NCBI RefSeq assembly: GCF_030285625.1
Contig: NZ_CP127294.1
Location: 5,674,001 to 5,738,000 of the forward strand
Reading direction: 5' to 3'
Origin: Amycolatopsis sp. 2-15
GTDB lineage: Bacteria; Actinomycetota; Actinomycetes; Mycobacteriales; Pseudonocardiaceae
DNA: 64,000 bases
Under the pieces are notes generated by a model. That model did not search any database, was not told the DNA's origin, and saw only the letters and a program-made list of their open reading frames with translations. A program made the position numbers and the translations under genes. Shown in pieces: positions 35,427-44,466 of this stretch (positions are counted from its first letter, which is position 1; the number at the start of each line of letters is the position of its first letter).

Positions 35427-36719
35427 ATGCGTCCCAGCCGGAGATTTCCCCTCGCCGCGCTCGTCGCGGCAGCCGCGCTCGTGCTCTCCGCGTGCGGGGG
35501 AGGTGGCGACGAGGGCCCGGCCGCCGCGTCGGGACCGGTCACCCTGACCTGGTGGCACAACGGCACCGCGGAACCCGTGCGCTCGCTGTGGCAGCAGGTC
35601 GCCGACGACTACCACCGGGAGCACCCCGACGTCTCGTTCACGGTGCAGCCGATCCAGAACGAGGAGTTCCCCACGAAGGTGCCGCTGGCGCTGCAGTCGG
35701 CCACGCCGCCGGACCTCTACCAGCAGTGGGGCGGCGGGGACGAGGCCTCCCAGGTCGAGTCGGGCCGCGTGGCGGACCTGACGTCGTCGGTGCAGGGCTG
35801 GATCGGCGGACTGGGCTCGACGGCGCAGGGCTGGCAGGTCGGCGGGAAGCAGTACGGCGTGCCGTACGTGCAGCACGTCGTCGGATTCTGGTACCGCAAG
35901 GACCTCTTCGCCCAGGCCGGGATCACGGCCCCGCCGACGACCATGGCCGACTTCGCCGCCGCCGTCGGCAAGCTGAAGGCCGCGGGCATCGCGCCCATCG
36001 CGCTCGGCGGCAAGGACCGCTGGCCCGACGCGTTCTACTACGACTACTTCGCCGTGCGCGAGTGCTCCCCGCAGGTGCTCAAAGACGAGATCGCGGCCGT
36101 GAAGCTGCAGGACCCGTGCTGGGTCAAGGCCGGCCAGGACCTGCAGGGCTTCCTCGCGACACAGCCGTTCCAGACCGGTTTCAACGGCACGCCGGCCCAG
36201 CAGGGCGCGGGCAGCTCGGCCGGGCTGGTCGCCAACGGCAAGGCCGCGATGGAGCTGCAGGGCGACTGGGACCCGAGCACGATGTCCTCGCTCACCGACG
36301 ACAAGGACCTCGACGCCAAGCTCGGCTGGTTCCCCTTCCCGTCGGTGCCCGGTGCCGCAGGTGACCCCGCCGTGCTGCTCGGTGGCGGTGACGGGTTCTC
36401 GTGCACGACGCGCGCCGCGGCCGCGTGCGCCGGGTTCCTGCAGTACCTCACGAGCACGCCGGTGCAGAAGAAGATCGCCGAAGCCGGGTCGGGCCTGCCG
36501 GTGAACGCGGACGCGGTGGCGTCGTTGAAGAGCGAGTCCCTCAAGGCGGTCGCCGAGCAGACGCGCAAGGCCTCGTCCGTGCAGATGTACTTCGACCGCG
36601 CGTTCCCGACCGCCGTCGGGCAGGCGCTCAACGACGCCGTCGCGAACCTGTTCGCGGGGCAGGGCAACCCGGAAGCGGTGGTGCAGGCCGTGAACCAGGC
36701 CGCCACCGGGAACAAGTGA
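35427..36719 (+). CDS. Sugar ABC transporter solute-binding lipoprotein
   Basis: A 430-residue family 1 solute-binding protein. The signal sequence RFPLAALVAAAALVLSAC ends in lipobox LSAC. The mature protein has TLTWWHNGTAEPVRSLW, GVPYVQHVVGFWYRKDLF, GKAAMELQGDWDP and FPSVPGAAGDP, typical of oligosaccharide-binding proteins of CUT1 ABC importers. It is anchored outside the membrane and delivers an oligosaccharide to the two permeases encoded directly downstream. First gene of a four-gene operon; the LacI-type dyad lies upstream. Confidence 0.93.
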   Translation: MRPSRRFPLAALVAAAALVLSACGGGGDEGPAAASGPVTLTWWHNGTAEPVRSLWQQVADDYHREHPDVSFTVQPIQNEEFPTKVPLALQSATPPDLYQQWGGGDEASQVESGRVADLTSSVQGWIGGLGSTAQGWQVGGKQYGVPYVQHVVGFWYRKDLFAQAGITAPPTTMADFAAAVGKLKAAGIAPIALGGKDRWPDAFYYDYFAVRECSPQVLKDEIAAVKLQDPCWVKAGQDLQGFLATQPFQTGFNGTPAQQGAGSSAGLVANGKAAMELQGDWDPSTMSSLTDDKDLDAKLGWFPFPSVPGAAGDPAVLLGGGDGFSCTTRAAAACAGFLQYLTSTPVQKKIAEAGSGLPVNADAVASLKSESLKAVAEQTRKASSVQMYFDRAFPTAVGQALNDAVANLFAGQGNPEAVVQAVNQAATGNK

Positions 36720-37684
36720 TGGCGGCTCCCGCTCCGCCGCGGCCGCTCGCGCGGACCGTCCACAGTGCACGCGAGCGCCCCGCGCGGCGCCGGGGCCGCA
36801 CCCGGCTGGAGCTGGCGCTGCTGCTCGGCCCCTCGCTGGTGCTGTTCGCCGGGTTCGTGCTCGTGCCCATCGGCATCGCGGTGTACTACAGCTTGTACTC
36901 GTGGAACGGGTTCGGCCCGCTCACGAACTTCGTGGGGTTGCAGAACTACGCCGACGCGTTCGGCGGCGCGGTGTTCCGCGGCGCGATCGGGCACAACGTG
37001 GTCATCGCCGTGCTCTCCATCGTCATCCAGCTGCCGCTGAGCATCGGCCTCGCGCTGCTGCTGGACCGCAAGCTCAAGGGCCGCACGGTCCTCCGGATGG
37101 TCGTGTTCGCGCCGTACGTGCTGTCGGAGGCCATCACCGCGGTGATCTGGCTGCTGATGTTGCAGCCGAACGGGTTCGTGGACGAGCTGCTGCGCGGCGT
37201 GGGCCTGGGCGGGCTCGTGCACCAATGGCTCGCGGACCCGGGCCTCGTGCTCTACACGCTGTTCGTGGTCATGACGTGGAAGTATCTCGGCTTCGGCATC
37301 ATCCTGCTGCTCGCGGGCCTGCAGGGTGTGCCACCGGAGCTGCGGGAAGCCGCCGCGCTAGACGGCGCCACCGGGTGGCAGACCACGCGCCACGTGGTGC
37401 TGCCGCTGCTCGGCCCGACGATCCGGATCTGGGTGTTCCTGAGCGTGATCGGTTCGCTGCAGCTGTTCGACCTCGTGTGGATCATGACGCTCGGCGGGCC
37501 CGCCAACGCGTCGACCACGATGGCGAGCTACCTCGTGGACCACGGGTTCAAGCGCTATGAGTTCGGCTTCGGCAGCGCGGTCGCCGTGGTGCTGTTCGCG
37601 ATCTGCTTCGTGTTCGCGCTGGTGTACCAACGGTTCGCGCTTCGCCGTGACACCGCCGGTGCCCTGACCCGGGCGGTGAGCTGA
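36719..37684 (+). CDS. Sugar ABC transporter permease (MalF-type)
   Basis: A 321-residue membrane protein whose ATG (36719) overlaps the previous TGA by one base (TGATG). Six hydrophobic segments are visible, beginning LALLLGPSLVLFAGFVLVPI. The EAA loop EAAALDGATGWQTTRHVVLPLL contacts the ATPase. The N-terminal extension is basic and cytoplasmic. It pairs with the next permease to form a CUT1-type channel. No gene for the ATP-binding subunit is nearby, so a shared ATPase of the MsiK type is inferred. Confidence 0.93.
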   Translation: MAAPAPPRPLARTVHSARERPARRRGRTRLELALLLGPSLVLFAGFVLVPIGIAVYYSLYSWNGFGPLTNFVGLQNYADAFGGAVFRGAIGHNVVIAVLSIVIQLPLSIGLALLLDRKLKGRTVLRMVVFAPYVLSEAITAVIWLLMLQPNGFVDELLRGVGLGGLVHQWLADPGLVLYTLFVVMTWKYLGFGIILLLAGLQGVPPELREAAALDGATGWQTTRHVVLPLLGPTIRIWVFLSVIGSLQLFDLVWIMTLGGPANASTTMASYLVDHGFKRYEFGFGSAVAVVLFAICFVFALVYQRFALRRDTAGALTRAVS

Positions 37685-37685
37685 C

Positions 37686-38510
37686 GTGGCGGGCCGGCGC
37701 TGGGGCCTGGTCGCGGGCTACGCGGCCGCGGTCGTCGTCGTGGTGGTCACGGTGGTGCCGCTGCTGTTCGTGGTGCTCGGCGGCTTCCGCACGAACGGGC
37801 AGCTCAACACCGACCCGGCTGGCCTGCCGGGACCGTGGGTGTGGGACAACTACCGCAGTGTGGTCACCTCGCCGGACTTCTGGCGGTTCCTCGGCAACAG
37901 CGCGCTGATCGCGGTGCTCGCGACCGCGCTGGCCGTGGGCCTGGGCTCGATGGCGGCGTTCGCTTTGTCCCGCTACGCCTTCAAGGGCCGCGAAGCCGTG
38001 TATGCCCTGTTCACGCTCGGGCTGCTCTTCCCGCTGGGCGTCGCCACGCTGCCGCTGTACCTGTGGTTGCGCCAGCTGGGGCTGCTGGAGAACCCGCTGG
38101 GCGTCGCGATCCCCGAGGCGGCGTTCTCGCTGCCGGTGACGATCGTGATCCTGCGGCCGTTCATGCACGCCGTGCCCGGGGAGCTCGAGGACGCCGCGGT
38201 GCTCGACGGCGCGAGCCGGCTCGGATTCTTCTGGCGGATCATGCTGCCGCTCTCGGCGCCCGCGCTCACCACGGTGGCGGTGCTCGCGTTCGTCACGAGC
38301 TGGAACGCGTATCTGCTGCCGCTGCTGGTGTTCAACGACAGCGCGCATTTCACGCTGCCGCTGGGCGTCGCGACGTTCCAGTCGCAGTATTCGCAGGACA
38401 CGGCGCGAGTGCTGGCGTTCACCGCGCTGTCGATGGTGCCGGCGCTGGGGTTCTTCGCGGTGGCGCAACGGCGGATCGTGGGTGGGCTGACCGGGTCGGT
38501 CAAGGGCTGA
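37686..38510 (+). CDS. Sugar ABC transporter permease (MalG-type)
   Basis: A 274-residue membrane protein starting at a GTG one base after the preceding stop. Membrane helices begin with YAAAVVVVVVTVVPLLFVVL. The EAA motif is ELEDAAVLDGASRLGFFWRIMLPL, and the typical GSMAAFALSRYAFKG segment is present. It is the second half of the importer channel for the sugar bound by the upstream lipoprotein, and it is followed after 68 bp by the dehydratase gene in the same direction. Confidence 0.93.
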   Translation: MAGRRWGLVAGYAAAVVVVVVTVVPLLFVVLGGFRTNGQLNTDPAGLPGPWVWDNYRSVVTSPDFWRFLGNSALIAVLATALAVGLGSMAAFALSRYAFKGREAVYALFTLGLLFPLGVATLPLYLWLRQLGLLENPLGVAIPEAAFSLPVTIVILRPFMHAVPGELEDAAVLDGASRLGFFWRIMLPLSAPALTTVAVLAFVTSWNAYLLPLLVFNDSAHFTLPLGVATFQSQYSQDTARVLAFTALSMVPALGFFAVAQRRIVGGLTGSVKG

Positions 38511-38578
38511 TCACTTGCCCCGCCGGATGGTCTGCGGTGGAGTGAGGAGGCACGCACCGTCGGCTACAGGAGGTTCGC

Positions 38579-40312
38579 GTGGGTGAGCAGGCTGGAGAAC
38601 GGCGCAGCGCGGCTTGGTTCGGCGCGTCGGGCCGCGCCGGGATGATCCACCGGTCGTGGATGCGGTCGCAGGGTTTCGGCTCCGACGTGTTCGATGGCCG
38701 GCCCGTGATCGGGATCGCGACCAGCGCATCGGAGCTGGCGCCGTGCAACGTGCACCTCACGCGTGTGGCCGAGGCGGTGAAACGCGGGGTGTGGCAGGCC
38801 GGCGGGTTCCCGTTGGCGTTCCCGACGATGGCCACCGGCGAGACGCTCATGCGCCCCACCGCCATGCTCTACCGCAACCTGATGGCGATGGAGGTCGAGG
38901 AGCTCATCCGCGCCAACCCGCTCGACGGCGTGGTGCTGCTGTCCGGCTGCGACAAGACCACCCCGGCGATGCTGATGGGCGCGGCGAGCGTGGACCTGCC
39001 CGCGGTGATGGTGACCGGCGGGCCGATGCTCAACGGCAAGTTCCGCGGTGCGGACGTCGGGTCCGGCACGCACGTGTGGAAGTTCGAGGAGGAACTCAAG
39101 GCCGGGCGCATGAGCCAGGAGGAGTGCTTCTTCGCCGAGGGCTGCATGGCACGCTCCAACGGCCACTGCATGACCATGGGCACCGCGTCCACCATGGCGT
39201 GTCTCGCTGAGGCACTCGGCATGCAGCTGCCCGGCTCGGCGACGTGGCCGGCCGTCGACGCGCGCCGCTTCGAGACGGCGCAGGCGGCGGGGCAGCGGAT
39301 CGTGGCGATGGTCGAGGAACAGTTGCGGCCGTCGTCGATCCTGACCCGCGAGGCGTTCGAGAACGCGATCCGCGTGAACGCGGCCATCGGCGGCTCCACC
39401 AACGCGATCATCCACCTGCTGGCGCTCGCGGGCCGCGTCGGCGTGCCGCTGCAGATGTCGGACTTCGACGCGCTGGGCCGCGACGTCCCGACGCTCGTGA
39501 ACCTGATGCCGTCGGGCAAGTTCCTGATGGAGGACTTCTGCTACGCCGGTGGTCTGCCCGTTGTCGTCCGGCGCTTGGCCGAAGCCGGCCTGCTACACCC
39601 CGGCACGGTCACGGTGACCGGGAAGTCCTTGGCGGACAACGTGTCCGACGCCCAGTGCTGGAACGACGAGGTGATCACCCCGGTGACCGAGCCGTTCCAG
39701 CCCACGGGTTCGGGCACGGCCGTGCTGACCGGGAACCTCGCTCCCGACGGTGCGGTGATCAAACAGTCGGCCGCCTCGCCGGACCTGCTCACGCACACCG
39801 GCCCGGCGCTGGTGTTCGACACCGCCGAGGACTACCACCGCGTCGCCGACGACCCGGATCTGGACGTCACCGCCGACACCGTGCTGGTCATCCGCGGCGC
39901 CGGCCCGAAGGGCTACCCGGGTATGCCGGAGGTCGCCAACGTGCCGCTGCCGGCCAAGCTGCTCAAGAACGGCGTCACCGACCTCGTGCGCATCTGCGAC
40001 GGCCGCATGTCCGGCACCGGCTACGGCACGGTCGTGCTGCACGTCAGCCCCGAGTCCGCCGCGGGCGGGCCGCTCGCCCTGGTGCGCACAGGCGACCGGA
40101 TCACGCTGGACACCCCGGGGCGTTCGCTGACCCTGCACGTGTCCGACGAGGAGCTGGTGGCCCGGCGTGCGGCGTGGTCGGCGCCGGAATCGCCTTATGT
40201 CAGCGGCTATACGTGGCTCTACACGCACCACGTGACCCAGGCGAACCAAGGCGCGGACTTCGACTTCCTCCACGGTTCCCGCGGCCCGGGTGTACCGCGC
40301 GATTCGCACTGA
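38579..40312 (+). CDS. IlvD/Edd family dehydratase, probably a sugar-acid (pentonate) dehydratase
   Basis: A 577-residue iron-sulfur dehydratase. The GTG at 38579 follows CAGGAGG. Cysteines for the cluster lie in ELAPCNVH, LLSGCDKTTPA and NGHCMTMGTAST. CDGRMSGTGYGTVVLH and the C-terminal GYTWLYTHHVTQANQGADFDF match L-arabinonate/D-xylonate-type dehydratases rather than IlvD proper. It would convert a sugar acid to its 2-keto-3-deoxy derivative. Its position behind a sugar importer and facing a GH3 glycosidase supports oxidative pentose or hexose use, although no sugar dehydrogenase is in the cluster. Confidence 0.88.
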   Translation: MGEQAGERRSAAWFGASGRAGMIHRSWMRSQGFGSDVFDGRPVIGIATSASELAPCNVHLTRVAEAVKRGVWQAGGFPLAFPTMATGETLMRPTAMLYRNLMAMEVEELIRANPLDGVVLLSGCDKTTPAMLMGAASVDLPAVMVTGGPMLNGKFRGADVGSGTHVWKFEEELKAGRMSQEECFFAEGCMARSNGHCMTMGTASTMACLAEALGMQLPGSATWPAVDARRFETAQAAGQRIVAMVEEQLRPSSILTREAFENAIRVNAAIGGSTNAIIHLLALAGRVGVPLQMSDFDALGRDVPTLVNLMPSGKFLMEDFCYAGGLPVVVRRLAEAGLLHPGTVTVTGKSLADNVSDAQCWNDEVITPVTEPFQPTGSGTAVLTGNLAPDGAVIKQSAASPDLLTHTGPALVFDTAEDYHRVADDPDLDVTADTVLVIRGAGPKGYPGMPEVANVPLPAKLLKNGVTDLVRICDGRMSGTGYGTVVLHVSPESAAGGPLALVRTGDRITLDTPGRSLTLHVSDEELVARRAAWSAPESPYVSGYTWLYTHHVTQANQGADFDFLHGSRGPGVPRDSH

Positions 40313-40323
40313 CGGGGTTTCGG

Positions 40324-42858
40324 TCATCCGTCGGCGGTGGTGCGGGTGAACCAGGCCGCCAGGGCGGAGCGCGGGCGGACGCCGAGCTTCGCGCGGATGC
40401 GTTCGAGGTGGGTGGCGACCGTGCGCGGGGCGATGCCGAGGCGGCGGGCGATCTGCTGGTTGGTGAGGCCGTCGGTCACGAGGGCGGCGACGGTGTGCTC
40501 CTGGGGCGTCAGCTGACCGTGGCCGGTGGCGTGGAAGTGCGCGCTCGCGTCGAGGGCGTGGGCGACGGCCGCGGCGAGGGAGACGCGCGCGCCCGCCCGG
40601 GTGGCCGCGTGGGCGCGGCGAGGGTCGAGGCCCGTGGTGGCGGCCGCGGTCGCCTGCCGGACGCGATGGCGCCACGCGGGTTCGGCGACGGCGCCCAGCC
40701 CGCGGCGGACGGCGTCGGCGCAGGCGAACAGGCCCAGCGCGCGCTCGTGTTCGCCGCGGGTGGTGAGGACGATCGCGACGCCCTCGGTGAAGTACGGGAC
40801 CTTCAGCCCGTCGGTGGGGTTGGTCACGAGCAGCGCTTCCACGAACCGCGCCTCGGCCGTCGCGTGGTCGTGCGCAGCGAGGGCCAGCGCGCCGGCGGTG
40901 TGCAGCACGCTGGCGAGCCGCCCGGGCGTCGCGTGGGCGCGGGCGAGGGGGAGGCCTTCGGCGAGGACGTCGCGGGCGGTCGTGAGGTCGCCTGACTCGA
41001 GGGCGGCCCAGGCGAGATCGTTGAGCAGCAACGAGATCACGGCCGGATCGGCGAGCTCGCGCGCGATCGTCAGCGCTTCGCGGTAACGCTCGTCCGCGCG
41101 CCGGCCCGACGCCCGCAGCCCGGCGGCGAGCAGGTCGAGGATCGATGCTTTGCGCGCCTTTCGGTCCAAAGCGGACTCGATGGTGAGGGCTTCCTCGCCC
41201 AGCTTCAGCTGTTCGGCGTACCGGCCGGTGCGGTGCGCCGCCTTGCACAGGGCCGCGAGGAGGGAGGCCTTGAGGTCCGGCCGGTCCTCGACGTGCGGCA
41301 GTGCGTCGCGCAGCAGCTGCTCGCTCTCGGCGACGTTGCGGCCCAGCGCCAGCCACGACCGCGCGAGCCCGCACGTTAACGTCGCCAGCCGGGCGTCGCC
41401 CCGCTCGGTGAGCCAGCCGATCGTAGCGTGCACGGGTTCGGCGCGGGCGACGAGCTTCCGGCAGAGCCCGTCCGGCACCAGGAACGCGGTGAGGTGCGGT
41501 TCGATCTCCCTCTCGAGGTGGTCGGCCAGCCGCTCGAAGGCGGCGTCAGTGCCGCCCGCCGCGCCGAGCTGCTCGCGGGCGAAGGCTCGTCCGGCCGCCC
41601 ACAGGCGCAGACCGGTCGTGCCGTCGGCCGCGGGCTCGGGCACCAGCAACGACGCCGCCACCAGCCGCTCCAGCACGTCGGGCCCGGCCCCCAGCACGGC
41701 CGCGAGCTCGGCGTCGAACGGCCCGGGCAGCACCGACAGCCGTTGCCAGGCCTCGCGTTCGGCCTCGCCGAGCCGCCGGTGGTCGCGCTCGAGGTCCGCG
41801 CGTACCGAACGCCTGCCGGGCGCCAGGTCGAGCGCCGTCCGGAGTCCTTGGCGCGCTCCCGCCACCCCCAGCAGCCGCACCCGCGGCGCGACCAGTTCGA
41901 GAGCCGCGGGCACGCCCTCCAGGACCCGGCACAGCTCGGCGACCTCGCCCTGGTTCACGGCCAGAAACGGGTCGAGCAGCTGAACCCGGTCCACCAACAG
42001 CCGCGCCCCATCGGCGGGCGCCAGCCCCCGCAACGGCAGCACCTGCTCACCCTCGACTCCCAAAGCCATGCGGCTGGTCGCGACGATCCGCAGGTTTCGG
42101 TGTTCCCGCAGCAGCCGCGCGACCAGTGCGGCGCAGACATCGGGCCGCTCCTCGCAGCCGTCGAGCACGAGCAGGTCGCCGAGGTCGGCGGGGAGGCGGA
42201 TGGTGCTCGGGGCGAGGAGCCGCTCGCTTCCGTCAGGCGCGAGCGGTTGCGCGGGGTGGGTCGGGGTGTCGGTTGCGTCGGCGGGGGACTGGCGCTTGCT
42301 GGCATCGGGAGCGAGCGCGGGTTCGGGGTCCGGCGCGACGCCGGCTGTGCTCGCCCCGAGCCGGAGGTCACTCTGGTTGCGCACGACTGGTTGCTCCAGG
42401 TTGTCCGGGGCGTGGATCGTGCCTGCTTCAAGCAGGTGCTCGCTGCCGTCTGGAACCACCGACTGCCTGGGCTCGACGGCACCGCCGGCCGTGTTCGCGC
42501 GGGCCTGGCTGCCGTGCCCGTCTGGCGCAACCCGCTCCCCAGGCTCGGCCGAGCCACCCTCCACAGTGGACGCATTCACCCAACAAGCCCCACCCAGCTC
42601 CGCCGCCAGGCGGGACTTGCCGATGCCCCCGGGTCCGGTGATCGTCACCAGCCGGTGGTGGCCCAGCAGCCGGCGCAGGGCAGTGAGCTCCGTGGCGCGT
42701 CCGGGGCACCCCGCGCCGGCCCGGCGGGACCGCACCCGGCGGCGGTAGGCGCGCTGGCGGCAGGCGCCGGAGCAGAAGCGGGCACGGCGGCCGCCTGCGG
42801 GGCCGGGTGGGGCCGGCAGGGGAGCGCCGCAGGTGAGGCAGCGCAGGTCCGGCGGCAT
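40324..42858 (-). CDS. Large ATPase LuxR-family regulator with N-terminal zinc ribbon
   Basis: About 844 residues from the ATG at 42858. Residues 5-45 carry CLTCGAP and FCSGACRQRAYRRR, a zinc-ribbon-like motif. Walker A is GPGGIGKS near residue 72 and Walker B-like LLVLDGCEE. Between them about 120 extra residues consist of degenerate repeats around VAPDGSE..L. A helical TPR-like middle and the C-terminal LuxR HTH (LTNQQIARRLGIAPRTVATHLERI) complete the protein. Proteins of this class sense intracellular signals and activate transcription. It is convergent with the dehydratase (11-bp gap); no target is evident. Confidence 0.85.
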   Translation of the reverse strand: MPPDLRCLTCGAPLPAPPGPAGGRRARFCSGACRQRAYRRRVRSRRAGAGCPGRATELTALRRLLGHHRLVTITGPGGIGKSRLAAELGGACWVNASTVEGGSAEPGERVAPDGHGSQARANTAGGAVEPRQSVVPDGSEHLLEAGTIHAPDNLEQPVVRNQSDLRLGASTAGVAPDPEPALAPDASKRQSPADATDTPTHPAQPLAPDGSERLLAPSTIRLPADLGDLLVLDGCEERPDVCAALVARLLREHRNLRIVATSRMALGVEGEQVLPLRGLAPADGARLLVDRVQLLDPFLAVNQGEVAELCRVLEGVPAALELVAPRVRLLGVAGARQGLRTALDLAPGRRSVRADLERDHRRLGEAEREAWQRLSVLPGPFDAELAAVLGAGPDVLERLVAASLLVPEPAADGTTGLRLWAAGRAFAREQLGAAGGTDAAFERLADHLEREIEPHLTAFLVPDGLCRKLVARAEPVHATIGWLTERGDARLATLTCGLARSWLALGRNVAESEQLLRDALPHVEDRPDLKASLLAALCKAAHRTGRYAEQLKLGEEALTIESALDRKARKASILDLLAAGLRASGRRADERYREALTIARELADPAVISLLLNDLAWAALESGDLTTARDVLAEGLPLARAHATPGRLASVLHTAGALALAAHDHATAEARFVEALLVTNPTDGLKVPYFTEGVAIVLTTRGEHERALGLFACADAVRRGLGAVAEPAWRHRVRQATAAATTGLDPRRAHAATRAGARVSLAAAVAHALDASAHFHATGHGQLTPQEHTVAALVTDGLTNQQIARRLGIAPRTVATHLERIRAKLGVRPRSALAAWFTRTTADG

Positions 42859-43026
42859 GGTCTGGACCCTAGAACCGCGGACGTAACGCACGCCAGGCCC
42901 ATTTGGGCGCATCCGAGCAGGAGTTTCGTAACATCAGGCCGTGCTGCCGACTGGGCTCGACCCGTTCCACTGCCTACGTTGAGTTCACATATCTGCCAGC
43001 TATTCAGATACTTGAACGGAGTTGCA

Positions 43027-44358
43027 GTGCTGCCTCCTTCACGGTCCCGATTCCGGCTCTCGCTGATCGTCGCCACCGTCGCCGGGTTGCTCGCCACCAC
43101 CGCGGGGGCGGCCGGCGCCGCGCCCGCGCAGCAGCCGCCGCCTCAGGTTTGTGCGTTGCCGATAATTTCGCTCGCGTGCCAGCCCGACACCGTGGTGCTC
43201 GACGGGACGCGGCTGACGAAGAACCGCGTCGGGCTGCTGCTCGGCGACAGAACCCTGCGCACGTCGCTGACCGACCTGCTCAAGCAGGCCGACGCCGCGC
43301 TCACCAAGGGCCCGTGGACGGTCGTCGACAAGGAGCGCGTGCCGCCGAGCGGTGACAAGCACGACTACCTGAGCCTCGCGCCCTACTGGTGGCCCAGCCA
43401 GCCGGCGACGGCCGACAACCCGCAGGGCTGCCCGTACGTCCAGCGCGACGGCGTGCTCAACCCCGAGACCACCGCCGTCCCGGACAAGGCCGAGCGGCTC
43501 ACCGCGTTCAGCTCCATCTACCAGCTCTCCCTCGCCTGGTTCTACACGCGCAAGCCCGAGTACGCGCAGCGCGCGGCCCTCGACCTGCGCACCTGGTTCC
43601 TCGACGCCGCCACGAAGATGAACCCGAACCTCGATTTCGCGCAGGGCATCCCGTGCAAGAACGACGGCCGCGGCATCGGCATCATCGAGTTCGCCTACAC
43701 CTTCACCCAGGTCCTCGACGCCGCCCGGATCCTCGACGCGGGCGCGCCCGGCTGGTCGAAGACCGACGCCACGGCGATGAAGGGCTGGTCGGCCGACTTC
43801 CTGACCTGGCTGCGCACGAGCAAGAACGGCACGGACGAAGCCGCCGAGACCAACAACCACGGCTCCTTCTACGACATGCTCTCCGCGGGCATCGCGCTCT
43901 ACGCGGGCGACAAGGCGCTCACCAAGCAGATCGTGACGGGAGCCGAGAAAACCCGTCTCGACCACCAGATCGCGGCCGACGGCAGCCAGCCCGAGGAGTC
44001 GACGCGCACGCGCAGCTTCCACTACCACACGTTCAACCTCGTCGCGCTGACCCGGCTCGCGCAGATCGGCCGCCACGTCGGCGTGGACCTGTGGGCCTAC
44101 CGGACGCCGGAGGGCGGCAGCCTGTTCAAGGCCGTCGACCACCTGCTGCCCGCCGCGACCGGTGGGGCGTCGTTGTGGCCGCTGCCCGACCTGAACTTCC
44201 TGCAGTACGCGGCGCTCGACAGCGTCCACGCCGCCGCCGACGCGGGTGACGCCCAGGCGAAGGCCGCGCTTGCGCACATCCCCGCCCCGCCGGGAGGTGA
44301 TCTCTACCCGGTCCGCCCGGCCGCCGAGCAGCTCGACGACATCTCGGTCACCGGCTGA
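43027..44358 (+). CDS. Secreted alginate lyase family (PL5-type) protein
   Basis: 443 residues from the GTG at 43027 with GGAG before it. The signal peptide LSLIVATVAGLLATTAGAAG ends in AGAA/AP. The mature protein has the alpha-toroid signatures of the alginate-lyase PL5 domain: KHDYLSLAPYWWP, FLDAATKMNPNLDFAQ and the active-site region ETNNHGSFYD, then RTRSFHYHTFNL. These residues (Asn, His, Arg, Tyr) are the ones used for beta-elimination in PL5. The natural substrate may be another uronic-acid polymer. A strong terminator follows. No other uronate genes are adjacent. Confidence 0.85.
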   Translation: MLPPSRSRFRLSLIVATVAGLLATTAGAAGAAPAQQPPPQVCALPIISLACQPDTVVLDGTRLTKNRVGLLLGDRTLRTSLTDLLKQADAALTKGPWTVVDKERVPPSGDKHDYLSLAPYWWPSQPATADNPQGCPYVQRDGVLNPETTAVPDKAERLTAFSSIYQLSLAWFYTRKPEYAQRAALDLRTWFLDAATKMNPNLDFAQGIPCKNDGRGIGIIEFAYTFTQVLDAARILDAGAPGWSKTDATAMKGWSADFLTWLRTSKNGTDEAAETNNHGSFYDMLSAGIALYAGDKALTKQIVTGAEKTRLDHQIAADGSQPEESTRTRSFHYHTFNLVALTRLAQIGRHVGVDLWAYRTPEGGSLFKAVDHLLPAATGGASLWPLPDLNFLQYAALDSVHAAADAGDAQAKAALAHIPAPPGGDLYPVRPAAEQLDDISVTG

Positions 44359-44365
44359 GCCCGGC

Positions 44366-44394
44366 GCCGCGGCGGGGCGCGTCCCCGCCGCGGC
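44366..44394 (+). terminator. Hairpin terminator after the lyase gene
   Basis: Perfect 12-bp GC stem (44366-44377 and 44383-44394) with loop CGCGT, 7 bp after the stop codon. Confidence 0.75.
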
Positions 44395-44466
44395 AGGCTT
44401 GGTCTTGTTATCGGACTCAGCACGTGGGAATGTTGGTTGGAAATTCCTACCGATGGAGGACTCCTC

